DNA of 32,502 nt from Clostridiales bacterium (GCA_004555915.1 SFJM01000023.1:1-32502), one strand, 5' to 3'; numbered from the stretch's first letter, positions 14,816-22,961 are shown. Numbers and translations are program-made. Notes: generated by a model not told the origin, from the sequence alone.

Positions 14816-14921
14816 CTCCGGTGTGTACGCCCTATCCCTCTGTTTTCATCGCTGCTCCCTGCTTCCTATGATAAGAATTGATTCTATTGTACCGCTTTTA
14901 CTGCTGTAAATCTATGATTTG

Positions 14922-14958
14922 ACGTAAAAAAAACAAAGAATAATCAAAGATTTTACGT
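14922..14958. repeat. 8-bp inverted repeat in the RluA promoter
   Basis: ACGTAAAA (14922-14929) and its complement TTTTACGT (14951-14958) are separated by 21 bp, two helical turns. The second arm covers the -35 of the downstream pseudouridine synthase promoter. It could be an operator; no regulator is known. The rest of the 350-bp gap between ppk1 and this promoter holds only the leader hairpin. Confidence 0.4.
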
Positions 14959-14980
14959 ATGATAAAATTCATGCTATAAT
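14952..14980 (+). promoter_or_regulatory. promoter of the rluA-baiN operon
   Basis: TTTACG (14952-14957), 17-bp spacer ending in TGC (extended -10), TATAAT (14975-14980). It lies 34 bp upstream of the chosen ATG. Confidence 0.75.
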
Positions 14981-15014
14981 GAATTCACATTTTGGGAACA
15001 ACGAGGATGGGAAA

Positions 15015-15686
15015 ATGAAAATACTGTATCAGGACAATCGCATGCTGGTCTGTATCAAGCCTGCAGGCGTGTTATCCACCGATGAGCCCGGCGGACTGCC
15101 GGAGCTGGTACGCAGGGAACTGGGAGACCCGCAGGCCTGTGTCCGCACGGTACACCGTCTGGACCGTGTTGTAGGCGGTGTCATGGTGCTGGCACGTTCG
15201 CGCGAGGCTGCCAGACGGCTGTCCGCCCAGATGCAGCAGCACAGCTGGAGCAAGGATTATCTGGCAGTGGTGCATGGCAGGCCGGGCAGCGGTACCTTCC
15301 ATGACCTGCTGCTCCGCTCGAAGGAGGAACGCAAAACCTATGTTGTCTCCCAGCCGGAAAAGGGTGCACAGGAGGCCATTTTGGATTATGCTGCCATTGC
15401 ATCCACGGATTCTTTGTCCCTTGTCAGAATCCGACTGAAAACCGGACGTACCCATCAGATTCGCGCCCAGTTTTCCTCCCATGGTTATCCACTGTTTGGA
15501 GATAAAAAATATGGTGCCCCGGAGGACTCCGGCCATACCATTGCATTATGGTCACATTCTTTAGCATTTATCCATCCACAGACGGAACAGCCGGTACAGT
15601 TTTCCGCTCTTCCGCCCCGGACCGCACCATGGACGGATTTCCCCCAGCTTTGGGAACCGGCATGCAGCCAAGGAGGCTATCTATGA
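15015..15686 (+). CDS. RluA-family RNA pseudouridine synthase
   Basis: A 223-residue enzyme that isomerises uridine to pseudouridine in rRNA or tRNA. It has the minimal catalytic domain without an S4 domain. The catalytic Asp is D50 in TVHRLDRVVGG (most relatives read HRLDRxTSG). Other signatures are YLAVVHGRP, LKTGRTHQIRAQFSSHGYPLFGDKKYG (in two parts) and WSHSLAFIHP. The open frame begins at 14979, but that ATG overlaps the promoter -10. ATG 15015, after GAGGATGGGA, is the real start. The stop overlaps the ATG of the flavoprotein (ATGA), so translation is coupled. The exact target site cannot be read from sequence. Confidence 0.9.
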   Translation: MKILYQDNRMLVCIKPAGVLSTDEPGGLPELVRRELGDPQACVRTVHRLDRVVGGVMVLARSREAARRLSAQMQQHSWSKDYLAVVHGRPGSGTFHDLLLRSKEERKTYVVSQPEKGAQEAILDYAAIASTDSLSLVRIRLKTGRTHQIRAQFSSHGYPLFGDKKYGAPEDSGHTIALWSHSLAFIHPQTEQPVQFSALPPRTAPWTDFPQLWEPACSQGGYL

Positions 15687-16912
15687 ACCGATTAATGATC
15701 ATTGGCGGCGGCGCTGCCGGCATGGCTGCGGCAATCCGCGCGGCACAGACCAATCCGAACGCACACATCACCATACTGGAAGGGCTGGATCGTGTGGGCA
15801 AAAAAATCCTTGCCACCGGCAATGGACGATGCAACCTGACCAATGCATATATTACCCCGGAGCATTACCACTCCCAGGACCCGGCACGGCTGCAGCAGCT
15901 GCTTTCCCGGATGGATACAGACCGTACACTGGCATTTTTCCAGTCCATTGGGCTGTACTGTACCGAAGAGGATATGGGGAGAATGTATCCCTACTGCAAG
16001 CAGGCCGCCATGGTGCTGGACATTCTGCTTCTGGCACTCCAGCGCTATCATATCCATGTGATCTGCAATTGCAGGGTGACAGATATTTCTGCTTCCAAAA
16101 AAGGCTTTACCATAACAGCCGAAAATGGGACGGCTTATCACGGGGATGCTGTCATCCTTACCGCCGGAGGACGGGCTGCTCCCAAGCAGGGCACCAGCGG
16201 CACCTCCTATCCCCTTGCCGTCAAAATGGGACACCGGTATGCACGGTTATATCCCTGTCTGGTTCCCTTGCAGTGCAGGAGCAATGTGCTCAAGAGCCTG
16301 AAGGGCATCCGGGTTACCTGTCATGCGGCACTGTACCGGGGAAAACAGAAGCTTTCCGAAGAACTGGGTGAAATCCAGTTGACAGATTACGGCCTGTCCG
16401 GTATCCCTGCCCTGCAGCTGTCCTGCTGGATGGATGCCAGAGACGCGGAATATACCGCCCGTCTGGACCTGTTTCCGGACTGGAGCTATGATGCGCTGCG
16501 TTCGCTGATCCAGCAGCGCATCCGGGAGCTTCCCAAGGAACCGCTGGAAACCTTCCTGCTGGGTCTGGTGCACAAAAAAATCCTGTATGCCGTATTCAAA
16601 ACCTGTTCACTGGAACCACTGTCCCGCAAAGCCGGTTCCCTGTCCCGTCAGGAAATCGACCTGCTGGTTTCCACGCTCAAGGGCTGGAAATTCCCGGTGA
16701 CCGGCACACTGTCCTGGGAGCATGCCCAGGTGACCGGCGGCGGTGTCTTTTTACAGGAAGTCAACGATGACTTTTCCTCCCGCCGTCAGCGTGGCTTTTA
16801 TCTCGCCGGTGAGGTACTGGATGCAGTAGGTGACTGCGGCGGGTATAACCTCCACTGGGCATGGTGCTCCGGCATGGCAGCAGGTGAAGCGGCGGCCCGA
16901 TGGATACAGTAA
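15683..16912 (+). CDS. BaiN/HI0933-like FAD flavoprotein
   Basis: A 410-residue FAD/NAD(P)-dependent oxidoreductase. The dinucleotide motif is IIGGGAAGMAAAIRAA (6-21), then GLDRVGKKILATGNGRCNLTN (in pieces, about 38-59). The family's C-terminal FAD-closing motif, YLAGEVLDAVGDCGGYN with LHWAWCSGMAAGEAA, is intact. Relatives include HI0933 and BaiN of bile-acid 7-dehydroxylating clostridia. Without other bai genes here, that activity should not be assumed; the family is widespread and its general role is unsettled. ATG 15683 has AGGAGG at 15671-15676, inside the upstream gene. It is co-translated with the RluA gene. Confidence 0.9.
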   Translation: MNRLMIIGGGAAGMAAAIRAAQTNPNAHITILEGLDRVGKKILATGNGRCNLTNAYITPEHYHSQDPARLQQLLSRMDTDRTLAFFQSIGLYCTEEDMGRMYPYCKQAAMVLDILLLALQRYHIHVICNCRVTDISASKKGFTITAENGTAYHGDAVILTAGGRAAPKQGTSGTSYPLAVKMGHRYARLYPCLVPLQCRSNVLKSLKGIRVTCHAALYRGKQKLSEELGEIQLTDYGLSGIPALQLSCWMDARDAEYTARLDLFPDWSYDALRSLIQQRIRELPKEPLETFLLGLVHKKILYAVFKTCSLEPLSRKAGSLSRQEIDLLVSTLKGWKFPVTGTLSWEHAQVTGGGVFLQEVNDDFSSRRQRGFYLAGEVLDAVGDCGGYNLHWAWCSGMAAGEAAARWIQ

Positions 16913-16930
16913 AAAATTTCCATATACAGC

Positions 16931-16966
16931 AACAGGACAGACGTTTCCGCCTGTCCTGTTTTTTTA
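16931..16966 (+). terminator. intrinsic terminator of the rluA-baiN operon
   Basis: AACAGGACAG (16931-16940) and CTGTCCTGTT (16951-16960) form a perfect 10-bp stem, followed by TTTTTAT. The minus-strand side lacks an immediate T tract, so it serves mainly the plus strand. Confidence 0.85.
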
Positions 16967-16973
16967 TGTTATT

Positions 16974-17999
16974 TTAATCCTTCCATCCGCGGCAAATCAC
17001 GCCGGTAATCAGCTGAATGGCATGCTCAATGTCGTGCATGTTGGCCATCTCACTGGGGGAATGGATATACCGTGTGGGAATACTGACCGCACCGGCACGC
17101 ACGCCGCCTGCGGCACGCTGGATTACGCCGGTATCCGTACCGCCGAATTCCATAATTTCACGCTGTACCGGAATATTCTCCTGCTCCGCAACCGCATACA
17201 ATGCCTGCTTGACGGCCTGGTCACAGATCACGGAGCGATCCATGATTTTCACAGCCGGACCGGCTCCCAGCTTTACTGCCATCGGATATTTTCGCTCCGG
17301 CATGTCACCGGTATCGGTCACATCCACGGCAATGGCATAATCCGGCTGGATGGCAAAGGCAGCGGTCTGCGCGCCGCGCAGGCCAACTTCCTCCTGTGCC
17401 GTAAACGCAACATACAGATCTGTATCATATTCCTTCTTTGCCAGCTCCGCCATGACACCAATCAGCGTCAGGCAGCCAATGCGGTTATCCAGATACGGGC
17501 CGCAGAGGATATCTCCCTGCCGGAACGGTTCGCCGTCAAATACCGCAAAATCGCCCACCTGGATGCTCTGCTCCGCCTGCTCCTGATTCGCAGCGCCGAT
17601 ATCCAGAAACAGATTGTCAAAGCCCAGCTTGGCATAAGGTGTCTTTTCCTCAAAGGAAATCACGCCACGGGTACCATTGCGGAAGCGAACCCGCCGGTCA
17701 ATCAGATCACCGATCATCAATCCGCCTACCTGCGCAAACCGTGCAAAGCCATCCTTGTCAATATGTGTCACAACAATGCCGATGGAATCCATATGGGCAG
17801 CCAGCAGAACGGTTTTTCCTGTTCCGGGGCGATGATAAATCAGGTTGTTCATCGCATCGGTATGATGCTCCCAGTCACCGATATCATGCACGGTATCCGC
17901 TGTCAGTTCAGTCAGGGTCTCAACGATGTCCTGTTCCCTGCCGGAAGGGCCAAAGGCTGTTGAAAGCTGTTGAAACGATTTAAAAATATCAAAACTCAT
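16974..17999 (-). CDS. M42 family metallo-aminopeptidase (third of three)
   Basis: A 341-residue cytoplasmic dinuclear-metal peptidase of the M42 (PepA/FrvX/TET) family, which trims N-terminal residues from peptides as large tetrahedral complexes. Metal and catalytic residues are complete: LLAAHMDSIG (H69), the PYLDNRIG Asp, AQEEVGLRGA Glu pair, AIAVDVTD Asp and RYIHSPSE His. An ATG at 18006-18008 is in frame but abuts its GGGAG site. ATG 17999, 9 nt from it, is preferred, giving an 11-bp overlap with the upstream gene and implying coupled translation. It is closest in layout to classic PepA-like enzymes. Substrate preference (glutamyl, leucyl or other) is not readable. Confidence 0.9.
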   Translation of the reverse strand: MSFDIFKSFQQLSTAFGPSGREQDIVETLTELTADTVHDIGDWEHHTDAMNNLIYHRPGTGKTVLLAAHMDSIGIVVTHIDKDGFARFAQVGGLMIGDLIDRRVRFRNGTRGVISFEEKTPYAKLGFDNLFLDIGAANQEQAEQSIQVGDFAVFDGEPFRQGDILCGPYLDNRIGCLTLIGVMAELAKKEYDTDLYVAFTAQEEVGLRGAQTAAFAIQPDYAIAVDVTDTGDMPERKYPMAVKLGAGPAVKIMDRSVICDQAVKQALYAVAEQENIPVQREIMEFGGTDTGVIQRAAGGVRAGAVSIPTRYIHSPSEMANMHDIEHAIQLITGVICRGWKD

Positions 18000-19017
18000 G
18001 ATTTTCATCTCCCAAATAGTCCAGAAAATGTCGGCTCAGCTCCAGCATGCCCTGGATGTCCTCCACAGCTGCCACACTGGATGGTGAATGGATATACCGT
18101 ACCGGAACAGCCAGTCCGGCGGTGAGAACACCGTCCCGGGTCAGATGAATCCGTCCGGCATCGGTTCCGCCAGCTACACGATGCTTGGTCTGCCATGCAA
18201 TCTCATGCCGTTCTGCCAGCATGCGCAGGGTTTCAAACAGGTTCTGGTTGTAAATTGTGGAACGATCCATAAACGGAATCACCACGCCATGGCGCAGGGC
18301 ACAAACCTGCTTTGCTCCGTCTACCTCTGCCAGATCTGCGGCGGTAGTACCCTCCAGTACCAGACAGATATCCGGATGCAGGGCAAATGCGGCACAGCGT
18401 GCGCCGCGCAGGCCAACCTCCTCCTGTACCGAAAACACAAACCATGTATCCACTGCCGGCTGTTCACGCAGCAGGGTCAGCATGGCAGCGCAACCCACAC
18501 GGTCATCAATCGCCTTTGCCTTGAGCATGCCGTCACCGAAGCGGACGCAATCGGAATCAAACACGCCATAGGTACCCAGCGGTACCTTTTTTTCTGCCGC
18601 TTTTTTATCTGAAGCGCCGATGTCAATATACAGACTGCTGGTCTTGGGCATGGTCTGGCGTTCCGCACGGGTGGTCAGATGCACGGCCTTGATGCCTACG
18701 ACGCCACGCACCTTGCCGAACAATACCCGCCGTCCGATAACAACCCGCGGGTCTACACCGCCCACAAAGCCGAATTTTACACAGCCATCCTCAGTATAGC
18801 CCTTGCAGATGATGCCAACCTCATCCATATGCGCTGCCAGCATCACGGTTTTGTCGATCTGCTTTCTGCCCTTGCGGAATACCATCAGATTGCCGATATT
18901 GTCCTCCCGGATTTCATCCGCATATGGCTCCGCCTGTGCACGGATATAATCCCGTACCGCATCCTCACAGCCGGACGGGCCGGGCAGACTGCACAGCTTT
19001 TCCAAGAGCTCTATCAT
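17989..19017 (-). CDS. M42 family metallo-aminopeptidase (second of three)
   Basis: A 342-residue M42 peptidase. Motifs are LLAAHMDEVGI, KAIDDRVGCAA, VQEEVGLRGARCA, CLVLEGTTAAD (Glu where its neighbours have Asp, an accepted alternative) and RYIHSPSSV. FMDRSTIYNQ matches the family's substrate-pocket strand (KIMDRSVICDQ in the next gene). All metal ligands are present, so it should be active. Its ATG overlaps the stop of the first M42 gene by 4 bp, with GGAGG about 10 nt upstream inside that gene. Sequence identity to its two neighbours looks modest apart from the motifs, suggesting old paralogues rather than recent copies. Confidence 0.9.
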   Translation of the reverse strand: MIELLEKLCSLPGPSGCEDAVRDYIRAQAEPYADEIREDNIGNLMVFRKGRKQIDKTVMLAAHMDEVGIICKGYTEDGCVKFGFVGGVDPRVVIGRRVLFGKVRGVVGIKAVHLTTRAERQTMPKTSSLYIDIGASDKKAAEKKVPLGTYGVFDSDCVRFGDGMLKAKAIDDRVGCAAMLTLLREQPAVDTWFVFSVQEEVGLRGARCAAFALHPDICLVLEGTTAADLAEVDGAKQVCALRHGVVIPFMDRSTIYNQNLFETLRMLAERHEIAWQTKHRVAGGTDAGRIHLTRDGVLTAGLAVPVRYIHSPSSVAAVEDIQGMLELSRHFLDYLGDENHEF

Positions 19018-20042
19018 TTCCGTGCCACCTCCCCGTGGAATTCCTTCAAAAATGCCGCCATCAGGTCACTGACCGCCTCCACATCCGAAAGCTGGATGGT
19101 CTCAATGGGCGTATGCATATATTTTAACGGAATAGACAGCAATCCCATGGCGATGCCGCTGCGGACGACCTGCATATCCCATGCATTGGTACCGGTATTG
19201 CCCTCCATGACCTCGATCTGGTACGGAATCTCCTCCGCCCGGGCAACCCGGAGCAGCTGGTTGGTCAGACCCCGATGCAGGTTCGGCCCCATGCCCACCA
19301 GTACACCGCCGCCAAATGCAAAGGCTTCTTCCGAACCGCTGTCCGGTGTCTTTGCATGGCTCACATCCACGGCAATGCCATAATCCGGCATCACACGGAA
19401 GCTGGCTGTCAGTGCCCCCAGCGAATCGGTTTCCTCATGTACCGAGCCGCATACCACGATATCCACATCCAGCTCCGCATTCTGCAGCTTGCGCATGACT
19501 TCCACAATGGCAATAAAGCCTGCACGGTCATCCAGGCATTTACCGGTAATCTGTCCCTTTGCCAGCTCATAGGGCGGCTGTGCAAACACAATGGGTGTGC
19601 CAATCGGGATAACCGCTCTGGCATCCAGCAGCCCGGTATCAATCAGCATTTCATGCATGGGTACTGCTTTATCCTGTTCTCCTGCCGCCAGCAGATGGGG
19701 CGGTGTGCAGGAAATCACACCATATCGCGGCTGTTCTGTTAAAATGGTTACTTCTGCACCCAGCAGCATACGCGGGTCAATGCCGCCAACCTGTGTAAAA
19801 CGCAAAAAACCGCCATCCAGCACATCGGTCACCATGAATCCGATCTGATCCAGATGGGCATCCAGCAAGATGGTTTTTGCATGGGGCTTGCCGCAGCTTT
19901 TCCAGCCCAGTACATTGCCGCACGGGTCGATTTCCACCTGGTCACAATATGGTGCCAGCAGCTTTTTTGCCACCTCTGCGGCATGTCCTTCAAAGCCGGT
20001 TACACCGTCTGCACTGCAAAGCTGTATCAGCATTTCCTTCAC
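19014..20042 (-). CDS. M42 family metallo-aminopeptidase (first of three)
   Basis: A 342-residue M42 peptidase and the promoter-proximal member of the cluster. Ligand motifs are LLDAHLDQIGFM, KCLDDRAGFI, VHEETDSLGA (the catalytic Glu pair is kept but the GLRG of the others is replaced), AVDVSHAKTPD and KYMHTPIET. This variant is the FrvX/YsdC-like type. The open frame extends to a TTG at 20078. AAAGGAGG is followed 7 nt later by GTG 20042, which is taken as the start; an ATG at 20033 is too far from the site. It leads a three-gene operon with 4-bp and 11-bp overlaps. Confidence 0.88.
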   Translation of the reverse strand: MKEMLIQLCSADGVTGFEGHAAEVAKKLLAPYCDQVEIDPCGNVLGWKSCGKPHAKTILLDAHLDQIGFMVTDVLDGGFLRFTQVGGIDPRMLLGAEVTILTEQPRYGVISCTPPHLLAAGEQDKAVPMHEMLIDTGLLDARAVIPIGTPIVFAQPPYELAKGQITGKCLDDRAGFIAIVEVMRKLQNAELDVDIVVCGSVHEETDSLGALTASFRVMPDYGIAVDVSHAKTPDSGSEEAFAFGGGVLVGMGPNLHRGLTNQLLRVARAEEIPYQIEVMEGNTGTNAWDMQVVRSGIAMGLLSIPLKYMHTPIETIQLSDVEAVSDLMAAFLKEFHGEVARK

Positions 20043-20080
20043 AGTATTACCTCCTTTGAACGCTTTTTTATCCACCAATT

Positions 20081-20108
20081 ATTATACGCTTCCAGGCCGA
20101 TTTGTAAA
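20081..20108 (-). promoter_or_regulatory. promoter of the M42 operon
   Basis: Minus strand: TTTACA (20103-20108), 16-bp spacer, TATAAT (20081-20086). It lies 38 bp upstream of the GTG start. Confidence 0.75.
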
Positions 20109-20131
20109 GCATATTGCCTTTTGGTTTTCTA

Positions 20132-20160
20132 TTGTCTCCAACGGGAAAATATGCTACACT
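20132..20160 (+). promoter_or_regulatory. promoter of the second RluA gene (start site at the ATG)
   Basis: TTGTCT (20132-20137), 17-bp spacer ending TGC (extended -10), TACACT (20155-20160). The usual distance to +1 puts the transcript start at 20166-20168, that is at the ATG itself. Confidence 0.65.
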
Positions 20161-20167
20161 GGCAGAT

Positions 20168-21067
20168 ATGATACGAAAAAATATATGTTATTGCATTCTG
20201 CCGGAGCAGGAAGGCCAGACTGTGGAACGGTTTCTGCGGTCACAGGGCTTTTCCCGCCATCTGGTCATCACAACCAAATATCAGGAACATGGCCTGCTGC
20301 TGGACGGCAATCCTACCCGCTCCAATGTGCGGCTGCGCGCCGGACAGCGTCTGACTGCTGCCATTGCCAGTCATGCACCCAATGAAAAGTTACAGCCGGT
20401 GGAGCTGCCCCTGTCCATTGTCTATGAAGATGCAGACATCATCGTGCTCAACAAGCCTGCCGGTATGCCAGTGCATCCGTCACAGGGACATTATGCGGAC
20501 ACACTGTCCAATGGGCTGGCTTATTATTACCAGCAGCTGGGTGAACCGTTTACCGCACGTTCCGTGGGCAGACTGGACCGGGACACCTCCGGTCTGGTGC
20601 TGTTCGCCCGGCATGAGCTCTCTGCCTGCATTCTGGCAGAGCAGATGCGAAACCGGGACATCCATCGGGAGTACCGTGCCATCTGTACCGGGATTCTGCC
20701 GGAATCCGGCACCATCGACGCGCCGATTGCCCGCGCTCATGCCAGCACCATCGAACGGGTGGTGGATTTTGACCGCGGCGAACATGCTGTGACCCATTTC
20801 CGGCGGCTGGATATCGCAAATGGATATTCTCTTGCCGCTGTCCGTCTGGAAACCGGACGAACCCATCAGATCCGGGTGCACATGAAGCACATCGGGCATC
20901 CATTGCCGGGAGATTTTCTGTACAATCCGGATTACCGTGCCATCCATCGTCAGGCCCTTCACTCGTTCCGTCTGGCCTTCCGGCATCCCATTACCAAAGA
21001 AGACATGGACTTCACCGCACCGATTCCCGATGATATGCAGGCAATGCTGAAAAAAGTCTCCCCATAA
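20168..21067 (+). CDS. RluA-family pseudouridine synthase with S4-like N-domain
   Basis: A 299-residue RluD/YlyB-type enzyme. An S4-like RNA-binding region occupies about 10-75 (VERFLRSQGFSRHLV, LLLDGNPTR, VRLRAGQRL). The catalytic domain follows: IVYEDADIIVLNKPAGMPVHPS, catalytic Asp in GRLDRDTSGLVLFA, REYRAICTG, ETGRTHQIRVHMKHIGHPL and ALHSFRLAFRHP. The frame is open from 20114, but ATG 20168 is the first start below the promoter. It has no ribosome-binding site, which fits a leaderless mRNA. A perfect hairpin (21053-21078) surrounds the stop codon; it acts as a terminator for the opposite strand. Confidence 0.9.
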   Translation: MIRKNICYCILPEQEGQTVERFLRSQGFSRHLVITTKYQEHGLLLDGNPTRSNVRLRAGQRLTAAIASHAPNEKLQPVELPLSIVYEDADIIVLNKPAGMPVHPSQGHYADTLSNGLAYYYQQLGEPFTARSVGRLDRDTSGLVLFARHELSACILAEQMRNRDIHREYRAICTGILPESGTIDAPIARAHASTIERVVDFDRGEHAVTHFRRLDIANGYSLAAVRLETGRTHQIRVHMKHIGHPLPGDFLYNPDYRAIHRQALHSFRLAFRHPITKEDMDFTAPIPDDMQAMLKKVSP

Positions 21068-21078
21068 AAGGGAGACTT
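21050..21078 (-). terminator. terminator of the GntR-ABC operon
   Basis: AAAGTCTCCC (21053-21062) and GGGAGACTTT (21069-21078) form a perfect 10-bp stem with a 6-nt loop. On the minus strand it is followed by a T tract (A at 21050-21055). It overlaps the last codons and stop of the plus-strand RluA gene. There is no T tract on plus. Confidence 0.8.
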
Positions 21079-21092
21079 TCAGGAGATATTTA

Positions 21093-21725
21093 TCAAAATT
21101 CCTTTTTTCTACGAATCCCAATGGACACTGCCACAGACACTGGAAGCAGTATGATGATTACAACGCCAAGCGCCAGTGTTGCACTGTAAACCGTAGCCAG
21201 CTGCTGCCAGAGATGGGCAAAGATACTCAGTGCGTATAGGGCAGCAAACAGGAGAATAAACAACAGCATCATGACAATTCTGCCGCGCTCCGCACCAAAT
21301 CGGTACATAATAGGAAGCATGATTTCCTGATACAGAATGCAGATCAGCAGGCATTGTACCATTTCAAACATCCATTCCGACAGGGTCAGACTCATGGTTC
21401 CCGCAATCACGGAAACTGCCCCCAGCAGCAGGCTTGCTGCAATACCGCCCAAAATAAAAATTCCCACCACCAGATATCGTGCCAGTACAATCTGCCGCGT
21501 GCTGACGGGCAATGCTGCGGTATATCGGTTCCAACGATAGGTTTCCTCATAACTGAAAGCGGAGATACCCATCATCGCGCCGATCAGGATGATGATATAG
21601 GAAAACATATTTCCAGTATCGCTGAATACATTCAAAACTGCCATAAAAAGGATATAAACGGCGAAAAATCCACCCTTTAATCCGCTGCTGATCTGCATCA
21701 AATCATATTTTATCAGACCCTTCAT
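21093..21725 (-). CDS. ABC-2 type transporter permease
   Basis: A 210-residue polytopic membrane protein with six hydrophobic segments (about 18-38, 42-55, 88-110, 118-138, 148-170, 178-203) and a basic C-terminus (RRKKEF). The N-terminus MKGLIKYDLMQI and the YEETYRWNRYTAALPVSTRQIVLARY motif (in part, about 59-84) are typical of ABC-2 permeases paired with YtrB/BcrA-like ATPases. The ATG overlaps the ATPase stop (ATGA). It should form a GntR-controlled efflux or envelope-stress pump with the two upstream genes. The exported compound is unknown. Confidence 0.88.
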   Translation of the reverse strand: MKGLIKYDLMQISSGLKGGFFAVYILFMAVLNVFSDTGNMFSYIIILIGAMMGISAFSYEETYRWNRYTAALPVSTRQIVLARYLVVGIFILGGIAASLLLGAVSVIAGTMSLTLSEWMFEMVQCLLICILYQEIMLPIMYRFGAERGRIVMMLLFILLFAALYALSIFAHLWQQLATVYSATLALGVVIIILLPVSVAVSIGIRRKKEF

Positions 21726-22570
21726 CGTTCCGCACCGCCTTCCATCAATACCAGCATCTGCTCAACATCCGTCCGGTCACAGGTAAGTGCCGGATATTTT
21801 TTTGCCATTTTTTCCCGGTCTCTGCACAGAGCTTCAAAGAAATAGGTACTTTTACGCAATCCAAGGATATCCGATGGAGCCACCATGCCCAGCTGCTCCG
21901 GACTGCCCTTGAGGATGCCATATTCCTCCAGCAGTGTATCTTTATCCTCATCTATCTGTATTCTTCCGCCGGAAAGAATGATAATCCGATCCGCAATCCG
22001 GTCCAGATCTGTGGTAATATGGGTGGACAGCAGCACGGTATGCATGCCATCCTCGATAAATTCCCAAAGGTCATCCAGAATTTCATTGCGTGCCACCGGA
22101 TCCAGACCGCCTGTCGGTTCATCCAGCAGCAACAGCTTCGGGCTGTGTGCCATGGCTGCCGCAATGGACAGCTTCTGCTTCATGCCACGGGAAAAGGTCT
22201 TGATTTTCTTGTGATTCGGCAGTCCATACCGTTCACACATGCCATAAAACAGGTCAGAGGACCAGTTATTATAGATGGATCCCAGCACGGAATTCATCTG
22301 CCTGAGGGTTAATACCTCACTGAAGCAGCATTCGTCATACACAATGCCTACATCCTGCATCACGTCTTTGCTTCTCGGTTTGCCAAAAATCCGAATCTCT
22401 CCGCTGTCCGTATGGATCGTACCCAGAATGCTTTTCAAGGTGGTGGTTTTACCTGCGCCATTTCGTCCTACCAGACCGGTAATGGTTCCCATCGGCAGGG
22501 TAAAGCTGACATCTTCCAGTGAAAAACCGGTATATCTCTTACATAATCCTCTGATTTCCAGTGCGTTCAT
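21722..22570 (-). CDS. ABC transporter ATP-binding protein (YtrB-like)
   Basis: A 282-residue ATPase. Walker A GRNGAGKTTTLK is at about 35-46. The signature here is FSRGMKQKLSIAAAM rather than LSGGQ, as usual for YtrB/BcrA-type export ATPases. Walker B is LLLLDEPTGGLDP and the H-loop LLSTHITTD. The C-terminal extension after residue 210 is normal for the group. The start overlaps the stop of the regulator gene by 4 bp (ATGA). It powers the permease encoded immediately downstream. Confidence 0.92.
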   Translation of the reverse strand: MNALEIRGLCKRYTGFSLEDVSFTLPMGTITGLVGRNGAGKTTTLKSILGTIHTDSGEIRIFGKPRSKDVMQDVGIVYDECCFSEVLTLRQMNSVLGSIYNNWSSDLFYGMCERYGLPNHKKIKTFSRGMKQKLSIAAAMAHSPKLLLLDEPTGGLDPVARNEILDDLWEFIEDGMHTVLLSTHITTDLDRIADRIIILSGGRIQIDEDKDTLLEEYGILKGSPEQLGMVAPSDILGLRKSTYFFEALCRDREKMAKKYPALTCDRTDVEQMLVLMEGGAER

Positions 22571-22947
22571 CTATCGTCACCTCCATATAGTTCCTGCAGG
22601 CTATCTATTAACTCCTGCTGCGTAATGCCGGCGCATTTCGCAATTTCCACAGCCTCCAGCAGCTTTTCCTCTGCCCGTTTGAGCTGTTCCTCCCGGATGA
22701 GCTGCGGATTCTGGTGAGCCACATAGGTTCCGCGCCCCTGCACGGTTTCCACAAAGCCATCCCGTTCCAGCTCTTCATATGCCCGCTTGGTCGTAATCAC
22801 GCTGACACGCAGCTCCTTTGCCAGCGTGCGAATAGACGGCATCTGTTGTCCGGCCTCCAGCGCGCCGGATAAAATATCCGTTTTAATCTGTTCGGTAATC
22901 TGTTCATAAATCGGCTTGCTGCTGGAATTTGACAGAATGATTGCCAC
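22567..22947 (-). CDS. GntR family regulator, YtrA subfamily
   Basis: A 126-residue repressor with an N-terminal winged helix (residues 9-75: KPIYEQITEQIKTDILSG, QMPSIRTLAKELRVSVITT, AYEELERDGFVETVQGRGTYV). The short helical tail of the YtrA subfamily replaces a large ligand-binding domain. Members repress their own operon and a linked ABC pump and respond to envelope-active compounds. The open frame continues to 23052 through the promoter. GGGAGG and GTG at 22947, 7 nt apart, fix the start. A large inverted repeat over the promoter is the likely operator. Confidence 0.9.
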   Translation of the reverse strand: MAIILSNSSSKPIYEQITEQIKTDILSGALEAGQQMPSIRTLAKELRVSVITTKRAYEELERDGFVETVQGRGTYVAHQNPQLIREEQLKRAEEKLLEAVEIAKCAGITQQELIDSLQELYGGDDR

Positions 22948-22961
22948 GCTATCGCCTCCCT

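Noticed and set aside
15683..16912. bile-acid 7-dehydroxylation (BaiN) as a firm function
   Set aside because: No other bai genes are present, and the flavoprotein family is common in organisms that do not metabolise bile acids.
16830..17963. 377-codon plus-strand frame opposite the third M42 gene
   Set aside because: Antisense shadow of a motif-complete peptidase gene; the sequence resembles no protein family and crosses a strong terminator.
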